Shown: positions 29,330 to 36,476 of the stretch, one piece after another
Numbering within the stretch: the first letter of the stretch is position 1
Layout: each line of letters begins with the position of its first letter
Source of the DNA: Cellulomonas composti
GTDB lineage: Bacteria; Actinomycetota; Actinomycetes; Actinomycetales; Cellulomonadaceae
Assembly (NCBI RefSeq): GCF_007990245.1
Contig: NZ_BJWG01000002.1
Span: 1 to 64,000 of the forward strand
Length of the DNA stretch: 64,000 nt
Reading direction: 5' to 3'
Program-made: the position numbers and the translations under genes
The notes under the pieces: model-generated
What the model was told of the DNA's origin: nothing
What the model saw: the letters and a program-made list of their open reading frames with translations, nothing else
Databases searched by the model: none

Positions 29330-30007
29330 CTATCGACCGTCCGACGTCACCGTCGCGACCTTGTCGACGCTCACGCCGTCGACCTGCCATCCGCCCGCAT
29401 GGTGGGAGAGCAGCATCTCGATGCTGACGATGTGAGGGCCACGGAAGTACTCGAGAACCGCCCCGTCCGCCGCGATGCGCCACGACTCCTGCTCCTCGGC
29501 CTGGAGCTTGACGTAGTAGCCGTCGCGATACGTCTTGCCCCACGCGGAGTGGATCGTGAGCTCTCCCCCGATGCTCGAGCTGCCAGGCGGCGGAGTGTCG
29601 TCGCGGATCAGCTCCACTGCGTTGGCGCAGTATCCGCAGCTCGCCCCGGACAACCTCCGCCACTCGGCGAAGTCCCTGGTGGCATCGATGTACGGGAACA
29701 GCGTCATGAAGTAGCCGGCGACGACTTCCGCGTTGTCCACGGTCGCCGGGCTGGACAACGCCTCGGGTGCCGGAGGTGGGACGGTCCGGTCGAATGCCAC
29801 CGGCACGGGCGACGGCGTCGTCGTCGGCTCAGGCCCCGCCGGTGCGTACTTGGGCTTGCGAGGGGCCGCGGAGGCTGTCGGACGACTCGACGCCGCCGTC
29901 GTCGCCACGACCGCGGGCGTCGGACGAGAGCTCCCGACCGCGCCCGCGCATCCGCCAAGGACAAGAGCGACCACGACGGTGGTCGCCACGACGAGAAGTC
30001 GGTTCAT
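29330..30007 (-). CDS. DUF6318-type lipoprotein (paralogue)
   Basis: This 225-residue lipoprotein has lipobox LGGC at residues 17-20, a Pro/Ser/Thr-rich spacer, then the same domain as its neighbour: YFMTLFPYIDATRDFAEWRR, SGASCGYCANAVE and GGWQVDGVSV. The two genes are tandem paralogues separated by about 100 bases and followed by the PKD-like protein. All three products would be outside the membrane, suggesting an envelope-associated unit. The ATG at 30007 was chosen from the signal peptide. Function unknown. Confidence 0.8.
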   Translation of the reverse strand: MNRLLVVATTVVVALVLGGCAGAVGSSRPTPAVVATTAASSRPTASAAPRKPKYAPAGPEPTTTPSPVPVAFDRTVPPPAPEALSSPATVDNAEVVAGYFMTLFPYIDATRDFAEWRRLSGASCGYCANAVELIRDDTPPPGSSSIGGELTIHSAWGKTYRDGYYVKLQAEEQESWRIAADGAVLEYFRGPHIVSIEMLLSHHAGGWQVDGVSVDKVATVTSDGR

Positions 30008-30112
30008 CTGGGCGAAGGTAGTGAGATCCAGCGATGCGCGTGGACGGCGAGCCCCGGATCTGTGGACAACCGGGGCGCAGGAGTGGGCCACCGGGACGGC
30101 AGTCGTGCGGGC

Positions 30113-32074
30113 TTATTGGGTGAGGGTGCGCAGGAGGGTGTCGGCTTCGGCGTCGCGGCCCGCGGCGCGCAGGACCTCGACCAGCGTCGACGCCGCCTCG
30201 CCGCGGGGTCCGCGCTGACGGGCGATGCCGAAGCCTTCGACTGCCGACTCGAGGTTCCACACCGCGTCGTCGACACGGCCGAGCGAGGCATGCAGACGTC
30301 CGGCGAGCCAGAACGCGTGCGCGGCGTCGGCGGTCGCGCCCGCTCCGGCGTAGGCCTCACCGGCCCGTGCGGCGCGGGCGGCTGCGGCCTCGGCGTGCTG
30401 CGGGCCGAGCGAGGCGAGCACGCGCGCGGCGGTGTCGTGCAGGTCGGCACCGGCGCGACGACGCGCGGCGGCAACGCGCTCCGCGAGCTGGACACCCGCG
30501 GCGCCGTCGGCGGCCGCGGCGGACTCGTCGGCGGCACGCTCGAGGTCGGCGACGAGCTCGTCGGCGACGAGCAGGACGCGGTCGCCGGTGCCCGTGGCGA
30601 CCGCCGACGGCGCCCACGCGACGACGACCGCGGCGAGGTCCTGCGGCGCGACTCCGCCGGCGCGCAGTCGCGCGACCGCGGAGGGGTAGGTCGCCGCCGC
30701 GCCGTCGTCGTCGCCGAGCTGTTGGGCGCAGCGTGCCGCCTCCGCGGCTGCGATCCCCGCGTCGGCGAGCCGACCCTCGGCCTCGGCGAGGTCGGCAGCC
30801 TCGAGCCACGCGGTGGCCGCCGCGCCGAGCTCGCCCGCGCGCCAGAGCCGGTCCGCGCGCGCGTCCGGGGGTTCGGTCGCCCCCTCGTCGGGCACACCTG
30901 ACGGCGACGCGCCCGACGAGGGGGCGCGCACGGCCGACGCGGCAGACGGACCGCCGGCGGGGATCACGGCGAGGTCCAGGACGACGGCGGCGGGACGGGC
31001 GGCCCGCGCTGCGGCGAGCCGCCGCGCGTAGCGGTCGGTGCCGTTGCGGGCGTCGAACTGGGCCGCGAGCGTCGCGGCCTCGGCTGCAGCCCACGCGTGC
31101 AGCCCGGCGACGTCGGAGACGGGCACGCCTCCAACCTGCAGTTCGCCCACCTGCACGGGCGTCGCCGCGTGCTTGGGAAGCAGCGCGGCGGTCCCCTCGA
31201 CGACACTGTGCAGGAACTCGAACCGGGCCGCCGGCGTCGCGGTGGTCAGCAGCAGTGCGGCGTCGTCCGCGACCGCACGCAGCGCCCGCTCCGGTTGGCC
31301 GCCGCGCGCGAGCAGCACGAACCGCCGTCCGCGGGCACCCGCCATGTCCGACTGGGTCGACGCCAGCGCCGCAACGGCCCGGCGGTGCGCGCTGACCGCG
31401 TCCGCCGCGCGCCCCTCGTCGAGGTACGCGAGCGCCAGGAGGGAGAGCATGTCCGCCGGCTCGGTCGCGCAGGTCTTGCCGGCGGCGATCGTCGTCTCGA
31501 GCAGGCGCACCCCCTCGTCGCGCCGACCGCTCTCCACCAGGTAGAACGCGCGGTCGGCGGGGTCGCACGCCTCGCACTGCGAGAAGTCGTCGCGCGGGGT
31601 GCGGACCCACTCGTCGTAGCGGTCCTGCACGTCCGGCGCGCCACGTGTACAAGACCACGAGAACCGTTCGTACGCGACGGCATCGCGGCCTAGGCCCGCG
31701 ACCGCGTACCGGCGCTCCATGTCCTCGAGGGTCGCCTCGATCTGCGCGGACGGCACGCTCGGGAAGTCCGACAGGTGCCCGACCATCCACTTGAACGACC
31801 AGAACAGCGCGTGGGTGTCGGTCGCGTCGACGTGCTCGGGGTGCTCGTCGTACCAGCGCACCGCCTTGGTGAACGGCAGGTACGCGCGATCCACCTCGCC
31901 GCCCCACACCAGCGAGTCGACGAGCGCGAGCAGCGCGAATGAGCGCGCACCGTCGGGTCCCTCGGCCTCGACCAGCCGCACCTGCTGCTCCGCCGCCTGC
32001 GTGCGCGCGAGCCCGTACGGCATGCGCTGCACCTGCGAGATCTCACGGTTGGCCTCGTCCAGCGACCGGGTCAC
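30113..32074 (-). CDS. Large TPR protein coupled to Hsp90
   Basis: This 653-residue cytoplasmic protein is made of helical pairs of tetratricopeptide type (AYLDEGRAADAVSAHRRAVAAL, AFWLAGRLHASLGRVDDAVWNLESAVEG, EAASTLVEVLRAAGRDAEADTLL) with a low-complexity region near residue 380. The N-terminal part has a possible metal or disulfide site (CTRG, CEACD). The GTG at 32074 overlaps the Hsp90 stop (GTGA) and is preceded by AGGAGG. The coupling suggests the protein is a co-chaperone or client adaptor of the adjacent Hsp90-family protein; that is inference. Confidence 0.82.
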   Translation of the reverse strand: MTRSLDEANREISQVQRMPYGLARTQAAEQQVRLVEAEGPDGARSFALLALVDSLVWGGEVDRAYLPFTKAVRWYDEHPEHVDATDTHALFWSFKWMVGHLSDFPSVPSAQIEATLEDMERRYAVAGLGRDAVAYERFSWSCTRGAPDVQDRYDEWVRTPRDDFSQCEACDPADRAFYLVESGRRDEGVRLLETTIAAGKTCATEPADMLSLLALAYLDEGRAADAVSAHRRAVAALASTQSDMAGARGRRFVLLARGGQPERALRAVADDAALLLTTATPAARFEFLHSVVEGTAALLPKHAATPVQVGELQVGGVPVSDVAGLHAWAAAEAATLAAQFDARNGTDRYARRLAAARAARPAAVVLDLAVIPAGGPSAASAVRAPSSGASPSGVPDEGATEPPDARADRLWRAGELGAAATAWLEAADLAEAEGRLADAGIAAAEAARCAQQLGDDDGAAATYPSAVARLRAGGVAPQDLAAVVVAWAPSAVATGTGDRVLLVADELVADLERAADESAAAADGAAGVQLAERVAAARRRAGADLHDTAARVLASLGPQHAEAAAARAARAGEAYAGAGATADAAHAFWLAGRLHASLGRVDDAVWNLESAVEGFGIARQRGPRGEAASTLVEVLRAAGRDAEADTLLRTLTQ

Positions 32075-34008
32075 ACGTCCTCCTGGGTCTCGTCGCGCGC
32101 CGGTTCGTCGGGAGCCGGTTCGTCGGGAGCTGGTTCGTCGGGCGAGAGGTCGATCGGGGTCCGGCCGGACAGGCCGGCGGCGAGCAACGCGGCCATCGCG
32201 TCGTTCATCACGGCCGCCTCGCGGGCGCGCAGGGGCTCCCCAGCGAGCAGCACCGCGGTCACGTACAGGCTGCGGATGCCCGCGGCGAGCACCGGGTCGT
32301 CCGGCCGCGCGGTCAGCAGCAGCCGCACGGTCGGGTTGGCATCGTTGACGACGAGCCTGCGGGCCGGCTCGTCGGACCCGTCGGCGAACCCCGCGAGGAT
32401 GCCTCCCCACAGGTCAGGTTCTGCGGCGACCGTGCGGCGCACCTCGCCGCGGTACTGCCCGTCGCGGTCCTCCAGCAGGACAGCCGGGACCTCGGCGGGC
32501 TCGAACGAGCGCACGACGAGGTCGCAGTCCAGCGGCCGCACCACGGCGGCAGCCGCCTGCAGCTGGTCGAGCACCTCGAGCTCGCGCAACGGCTCGAGCG
32601 GCGCGAGCACCTGCGCGACGTCCTGCGCACGGAGCTCGCGGACCCGCCAGCCCGGGCGGCGTGCGAGGCGTGCGAGCAGGTCGTCGTCGTACACGTAGCC
32701 GGCGTTGACGACAGTGATCCCCTGGGCGCGCGCGACCGGCGCGACCCGTCGGAAGTCCTCCACGCGGCTCGTGTAGAGCACCTCACCGTGCGCGTCGCGC
32801 ACGTCCGCGAGCGTCACCGCGCCGTCCGTCGTCTCGAACGGCAGCACCTTCGCGACGAGGTCGAGCACCTCGTCGTCCACCACCGCGAGCGAGCGCAACG
32901 CGAGATGGTGCGTCCCGACGAGCTCGCGGCTGCGGACCGACGACGACGACGACAGCGTGCGGATCGTCCACTCGCGCACCTGCGCCGCGAGCGCCTCCTG
33001 GGTCGCGAGCAGCGCGTCGTCGACGTAGAGCTGCTCACGCGAGGCGGTGGGTCGCAGCACGCTCGTGTCGACCACGCAGCGCACGAAGAACGCCCACTCC
33101 GGGAGCAGGTCGTCGACGTGCGACCCGAGCAGCATGCGCTTGACGTACACGCGGTGCTTGCGGCCCGCGCCCGCGGGTACCGCCGTCGGCAGGACGAACG
33201 CGACTCCGCTGAGGCCCGCGACCGGCACGTCCAGCTCGATGCTCGCGAGCGGCGTGAAGCCGAGCGCGCGCTCGCAGTGTGCCGCGAGCGCGCTCTCGCG
33301 CGCACCCTCGTCGGGAAAGGTCCTGTGCCACGGCAACGTCGGCTCGGACACCCGGCGCCACGCGGTCCCCGAACCCTCGCCGCCCGGCAACGGCACCTGG
33401 ACAGCCACGTCCACCGGCAGCAGCCCGCCGAACTCCTCCGCGAGCGCCACCACCGTCTCGGCCGCAAGCCAGTGCTCGGCGTCGCGGCGCGCGCGCAGGC
33501 GCACTGTGCTGCCGACCGGCACGTCGTCGTCCGCCAGCACCTCGAGGTCGTAGCGGCCGTCAGCGTGCCCGACCCACCGCACCGGCGGCGCCAGCGGATC
33601 CGCGGCCGAGCGCGAGACCAGCTCGATCTCGTCCGCCACCATGAACGCCGAGAGCAGCCCGATGCCGAACTGCCCGAGGAACTCCTCGCGGCCCAGCCCC
33701 AGGTCGAGGTCGCGCTTCGACGAGCGGCCGACCGTCGCGAGCAGCTCCTGCGCCTGCGCGAAGGTCAGCCCGATCCCCGTGTCCGTGACCTCGAGCGAAC
33801 CGTCCGGACCCGGCCGCAGGCGCACCCGCGCGGGCGCGTCCGGGTCGAGCGCCCGGCGCGCGGTGATCGCGTCGACACCGTTCTGCAGCAGCTCGCGCAC
33901 GTACACGCGCGGCCCCGAGTACAGGTGCCGCGCCAGCAGGTCGACGATGCCGCGCAGGTCGACCTGGAAGGCCTGGCCCCGCGCAGCGCCGTCGTCGGTG
34001 GCGTTCAG
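32071..34008 (-). CDS. HSP90-family ATPase (short actinobacterial type)
   Basis: This 645-residue GHKL ATPase matches the HtpG-like group: FQVDLRGIVDLLARHLYSG, VYVRELLQNGVDAITARR (ATP-site Glu/Asn), EVTDTGIGLTF, TVGRSSKRD and FLGQFGIGLLSAFMVADEI. It diverges from classical HtpG in the middle and C-terminal domains. The tail is acidic, with Pro-Asp-Glu-Pro-Ala repeats and an ETQEDV end. No ATG, GTG or TTG fits: CTG at 34008 overlaps the YbjN stop (CTGA) with GAGG upstream and gives the family's usual N-terminus, so a CTG start is likely. It forms an operon with YbjN and TPR genes. Confidence 0.88.
   Translation of the reverse strand: MNATDDGAARGQAFQVDLRGIVDLLARHLYSGPRVYVRELLQNGVDAITARRALDPDAPARVRLRPGPDGSLEVTDTGIGLTFAQAQELLATVGRSSKRDLDLGLGREEFLGQFGIGLLSAFMVADEIELVSRSAADPLAPPVRWVGHADGRYDLEVLADDDVPVGSTVRLRARRDAEHWLAAETVVALAEEFGGLLPVDVAVQVPLPGGEGSGTAWRRVSEPTLPWHRTFPDEGARESALAAHCERALGFTPLASIELDVPVAGLSGVAFVLPTAVPAGAGRKHRVYVKRMLLGSHVDDLLPEWAFFVRCVVDTSVLRPTASREQLYVDDALLATQEALAAQVREWTIRTLSSSSSVRSRELVGTHHLALRSLAVVDDEVLDLVAKVLPFETTDGAVTLADVRDAHGEVLYTSRVEDFRRVAPVARAQGITVVNAGYVYDDDLLARLARRPGWRVRELRAQDVAQVLAPLEPLRELEVLDQLQAAAAVVRPLDCDLVVRSFEPAEVPAVLLEDRDGQYRGEVRRTVAAEPDLWGGILAGFADGSDEPARRLVVNDANPTVRLLLTARPDDPVLAAGIRSLYVTAVLLAGEPLRAREAAVMNDAMAALLAAGLSGRTPIDLSPDEPAPDEPAPDEPARDETQEDV
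32097..32145 (-). repeat. Minisatellite encoding the Hsp90 tail
   Basis: GGTTCGTCGGGAGCC-type units (15 bases) repeat three times, encoding Pro-Asp-Glu-Pro-Ala. The unit core TTCGTCGGG is the same as in the intergenic arrays and in recQ. Confidence 0.75.
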
Positions 34009-34496
34009 TCCTCGACCTCGAGCTTGGCCTTCGCCTCGGCTGCCTCGTCGGGGAAGTGCTCGTCGAGGTTCTCGAAGAGTCGCAGCGTCGTCGTGATGCC
34101 GCACGCGAGGTGCTGGTCGATCTGCGCGTCCGTCACGCCGGGCTCGTAGTCGACCGTGTGCTCTGCGTACACGCCGACGGTGGCGTCCTCCGCCCGCACG
34201 TACGCCTTGGGCCACAGCTTCTCGGCATTCCACGTGTTGACCAGCGCGGTCAGCTCCGCGAGCCGCTCGATGCCCACCTCGCGGTTCCACCGACCGCGCG
34301 TCTGCAGGTACTCGCCCTCACCGCCCATGAGGAAGAAGTAGAAGAGGTGGCCGTCCCAGTAGCCGCCGACGTCGCCGTCGTCGTCGATGCCGTACTGCAG
34401 CTCGCGTGCGTCGAGCACCGCCGTGAGCCGGTCGCGGCTCAGCGGCTCGAGCGCTCCTGCCTCCGGTGCCGTCGTGTCCTTGGTGAAGAAGCCCAT
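34005..34496 (-). CDS. YbjN-domain protein
   Basis: This 163-residue protein has a YbjN (type III secretion chaperone-like) fold: LTAVLDARELQYGIDDDGDVGGYWDGHLFYF in segments, LVNTWNAEKLWPKAYVR and TDAQIDQHLACGITTTLRLFENLDEHFPDE. The ATG at 34496 has GGGGAGA upstream. YbjN proteins are thought to be chaperone-like or stress-related; being first in an operon with Hsp90 and TPR fits a protein-quality role. The stop overlaps the Hsp90 start. Only one YbjN gene is present, whereas many actinobacteria have tandem copies. Confidence 0.85.
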   Translation of the reverse strand: MGFFTKDTTAPEAGALEPLSRDRLTAVLDARELQYGIDDDGDVGGYWDGHLFYFFLMGGEGEYLQTRGRWNREVGIERLAELTALVNTWNAEKLWPKAYVRAEDATVGVYAEHTVDYEPGVTDAQIDQHLACGITTTLRLFENLDEHFPDEAAEAKAKLEVED

Positions 34497-34771
34497 GGTC
34501 TCCCCTGTGAGTTCGGTGCCGTCCGTGCAGGCCGCCCGCACGGGCGGTCCGGCGTCGGGTGACGATCCTAGACAATTCCACCCACACGCCACGCCGCCGT
34601 CTGGGTGAGATCGAGCTGCGTGCCACCTGACGGCTGCTCCAAGTTCTGCAGCAGCTTGCAGCAAGTCTGGTGCACGGCTCAGAGCGACGGGCGGGGCCGG
34701 TCGAGCGCGCGCCGCGCGGATTCGGTGGGCGGGCACGCTCGTCGTGAAGGCTGTTGCTCTGGAGGAGAACC
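34497..34771. other. Intergenic region before the toxin-antitoxin operon
   Basis: No gene is supported between the YbjN start and the toxin-antitoxin promoter. The YbjN promoter should lie in the first 100 bases. A short direct repeat, CTGCAGCAGCTTGCAGCAAG, sits near 34646. The rightward side contains GGAGGAG (34761), a strong ribosome-binding site in front of a 30-codon frame starting at GTG 34772 that runs into the antitoxin start. I see nothing else in it. Confidence 0.4.
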
Positions 34772-34864
34772 GTGACCGTGGACGGGACGCACCACGCGTC
34801 GTCGTCGGGGCTGACGGGCGTAGGGTGGTATCGATCTGATACCAGGAGGCGACCATGCCCATGA
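34772..34864 (+). other. Possible leader ORF before the antitoxin
   Basis: A 30-residue frame starts at GTG 34772, 6 bases after GGAGGAG, and ends inside the antitoxin start region, overlapping it by 10 bases. It might be a leader peptide or a truncated remnant; the sequence (VTVDGTHHASSSGL...) resembles nothing I recognise. Its only support is the ribosome-binding site. Confidence 0.25.
34821..34844. promoter_or_regulatory. Operator over the toxin-antitoxin promoter
   Basis: TGGTATC (34826-34832) and GATACCA (34838-34844) form a perfect inverted repeat with a 5-base spacer. They directly follow and overlap TAGGGT (34821-34826), a plausible -10 box, and lie just before the antitoxin ribosome-binding site AGGAGG. 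This is the expected site for autorepression by the antitoxin-toxin complex. Confidence 0.65.
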
Positions 34865-35058
34865 CGCTCCGCCTGAGCGAGGACGACGAGGCCAAGCTCC
34901 GTCAGCTCGCCGCCGTGACGCACCGCTCGCTCAACGACGCCGTCGCGCTCGCCATCCGCGAGACCGCCGAGCGGCACGCGGTCACCGCGGCGTACGAGGT
35001 CGCCATCGCGCAGGTCGAGGTCGACGACGCCGAGGCGCTCGACCGCCTCTCGAGGTGA
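34855..35058 (+). CDS. Ribbon-helix-helix antitoxin of a Doc pair
   Basis: This 67-residue protein has an N-terminal CopG/Arc-like ribbon-helix-helix (MTLRLSEDDEAKLRQLAAVT, SLNDAVALAIRETA) and a C-terminal acidic helix that would wrap the toxin. The ATG at 34855 has AGGAGG upstream. The stop overlaps the Doc start by 4 bases. It is expected to bind the palindrome at 34826-34844 and neutralise Doc. Confidence 0.85.
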   Translation: MPMTLRLSEDDEAKLRQLAAVTHRSLNDAVALAIRETAERHAVTAAYEVAIAQVEVDDAEALDRLSR

Positions 35059-35441
35059 GCGACCTCGTCGTCCTCCCGACGACCGAGATTGCGGTTGCGC
35101 TGTGCCGGCGCCATGGCTGGCAGGTCCGGGACGTCGGCCTGCTCGCGTCGGCGCTCTCGCGGCCGGGGCAGGTGGTGTGGGGCGTCGAGGCGTATGTCGG
35201 CCTGCACGCGAAGGCGGCGGCGCTGCTCGACTCGATCAGCCGCTCGCATCCCTTGCTCGACGGGAACAAGCGCCTTGCATGGACTCTGGTGGCCGCGATG
35301 TACCGCGTGAACGGCCATCGGCTCGTCGCGAGCGCGGACGAGGTCGACCACTTCATGCGCACCGTCGGCGGCGACGAGCACCTGTCGCTCATCGAGGTCG
35401 AGACCTGGCTGCGGGCGCACGCCGCGGAGGCGGATGCATAA
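35055..35441 (+). CDS. doc: Doc-type (Fic fold) toxin
   Basis: This 128-residue Fic-fold protein has the motif HPLLDGNKRLAW at residues 65-76, matching the Doc subgroup HxFxDGNKR. Doc toxins phosphorylate EF-Tu and block translation, as established for phage P1 Doc. The N-terminal EIAVALCRRHG and SRPGQVVWGVEAYVGLHAKAAAL are typical. The Doc Phe position is a Leu here. The GTG start at 35055 overlaps the antitoxin stop. It would form a complete type II toxin-antitoxin pair with the upstream gene. Confidence 0.88.
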   Translation: MSDLVVLPTTEIAVALCRRHGWQVRDVGLLASALSRPGQVVWGVEAYVGLHAKAAALLDSISRSHPLLDGNKRLAWTLVAAMYRVNGHRLVASADEVDHFMRTVGGDEHLSLIEVETWLRAHAAEADA

Positions 35442-35486
35442 TCGGCGTCTTCGAACGATACGAACATCACTACGCTTCGTTCGTTC

Positions 35487-35609
35487 ATGATGATGGAGGA
35501 CACCGTGACCGGTGCAGGCGCGACCCAGACGTACGGGGCGCGCATCGTGATCACCGACGTGTCGACGTCGCCGCAGACGCTGGCGCTCAGTCCTCATCCA
35601 CTGCACTGA
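35487..35609 (+). other. Small orphan ORF between toxin-antitoxin genes
   Basis: A 40-codon frame starts at ATG 35487 (or GTG 35504 after GGAGGA) and stops at 35609, overlapping the convergent DUF1778 gene by 23 bases. TACGCT at 35471 could be a -10 box. The peptide (VTGAGATQTYGARIVITDV...) looks like a gene start that was cut short by rearrangement. The upstream sequence also has inverted CGAACGATACGAAC/GTTCGTTC pieces suggestive of an operator. Evidence is limited. Confidence 0.3.
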
Positions 35610-35940
35610 CGAGCTTGCCCGGTGGCGGCCAGCTGTACGTCCGCCGGCCGAGGCCGGATGGATCTTCGACCTCGAGCGACTTGGCCCACGCGACGAGCTC
35701 GGCCAGCGCCGACACCACGCGAGGCTCGCGGTCGAAGGCCTCGTCGAGGCGGCGACGTTCCTCAGCTGTGAGCGTGATGACCTGGACCTCGAGCAGCGTC
35801 TCGCGGGCGCGGTCGAGCGCGGCGCCGAGGATGAACGACGTCAGGTCCTGCTGCTGCTCCGCCGCGGCGCGCCGCAATACATCGAGCGACTCCGGTGCCA
35901 CACGCAGGTTGAGGCGCGAGGTCTTCGTTGCGGTAGCCAT
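35587..35940 (-). CDS. DUF1778 (TacA-like) antitoxin without a toxin
   Basis: This 117-residue protein has a ribbon-helix-helix start (SRLNLRVAPESLDVLRRAA), ALDRARETLLE and a C-terminal tail. The family comprises TacA/AtaR antitoxins that neutralise GNAT acetyltransferase toxins encoded just downstream. Here the downstream side faces the convergent Doc gene, and no GNAT gene is present, so this is an orphan or a solitary regulator. The tail is longer than usual and ends in a basic, Pro-rich then acidic piece. The upstream GTACGTACTTGGTCTGTAC is a plausible operator. Confidence 0.8.
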   Translation of the reverse strand: MATATKTSRLNLRVAPESLDVLRRAAAEQQQDLTSFILGAALDRARETLLEVQVITLTAEERRRLDEAFDREPRVVSALAELVAWAKSLEVEDPSGLGRRTYSWPPPGKLVSAVDED

Positions 35941-35951
35941 CGCTCACTCCT

Positions 35952-35972
35952 CGTACGTACTTGGTCTGTACA
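35952..35972. promoter_or_regulatory. Possible operator of the DUF1778 gene
   Basis: GTAC repeats within GTACGTACTTGGTCTGTAC form inverted arms (GTAC...GTAC) about 12 bases upstream of the DUF1778 start. This is a typical location for a ribbon-helix-helix autoregulatory site. Weak evidence. Confidence 0.35.
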
Positions 35973-36123
35973 ACCGTAGCCTTCGTCAGGTTGCCACTGC
36001 CGGCCGCGCGGCGCGAGCGAACACCCTCGTCGAACCCCACCGTCGGGCGTCGGCCACAGCGACGGGGCGCAGCTCTGGAGTCGGCCCCAACCCTGGGACC
36101 GGAGGTCGTGAGTGCCGCGACGG

Positions 36124-36414
36124 TCACGACCGCGACGACGCCCCACGCGCCTCGGCGCAGTCGTCGATGACCACGGTGCGAGTCTTGGCGCCGACGGCGA
36201 GCGCGTAGCGACGCAGAGTCGAGAGCGTCGGGTTCGCGTCGTCGCGCTCGAACCCGGCAACCGTTGGCTGGCTCACGCCCATCCGTTCCGCAACGACAGC
36301 CTGTGACAACCCGTGCTCCCTGCGCAGTCTGACGAGCGTGGCGCGCAGGGCGGCATGGTCCTCGATCAGGGTGTCGGCGCGCCGGGCGATCAGTTCCGCA
36401 CTCTCGTTCTCCAT
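36124..36414 (-). CDS. HigA-like XRE regulator
   Basis: This 96-residue helix-turn-helix protein has an N-terminal helix (ELIARRADTLIEDHAALRA), then LRREHGLSQAVVAERMGVSQ and TVAGFERDDANPTLSTLRRY, characteristic of HigA/XRE antitoxins. No toxin is adjacent: the helicase ends 62 bases upstream on the same strand and the DUF1778 gene lies downstream. The ATG at 36414 is embedded in a perfect palindrome and lies 7 bases after TAGGAT, so the message is probably leaderless and self-repressed. Confidence 0.82.
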   Translation of the reverse strand: MENESAELIARRADTLIEDHAALRATLVRLRREHGLSQAVVAERMGVSQPTVAGFERDDANPTLSTLRRYALAVGAKTRTVVIDDCAEARGASSRS

Positions 36415-36430
36415 AGGTTTTATCCTATGG
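36411..36430. promoter_or_regulatory. Palindromic operator on the XRE start codon
   Basis: CCATAGG (36411-36417), six bases, then CCTATGG (36424-36430) form a perfect 7-bp inverted repeat that includes the ATG start codon of the XRE gene and its candidate -10 box (TAGGAT read on the minus strand). Binding of the XRE protein would block its own promoter directly. Confidence 0.72.
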
Positions 36431-36476
36431 GCGCGCAGGTGGTGTACGTCGGCTGCGCGCGCCACCGGGCACCGGG

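Noticed and set aside
34497-34854. Small RNA gene between the YbjN gene and the antitoxin
   Set aside because: Short repeated CAGCAGCTTGCAGCAAG pieces caught attention, but there is no convincing promoter-terminator pair.
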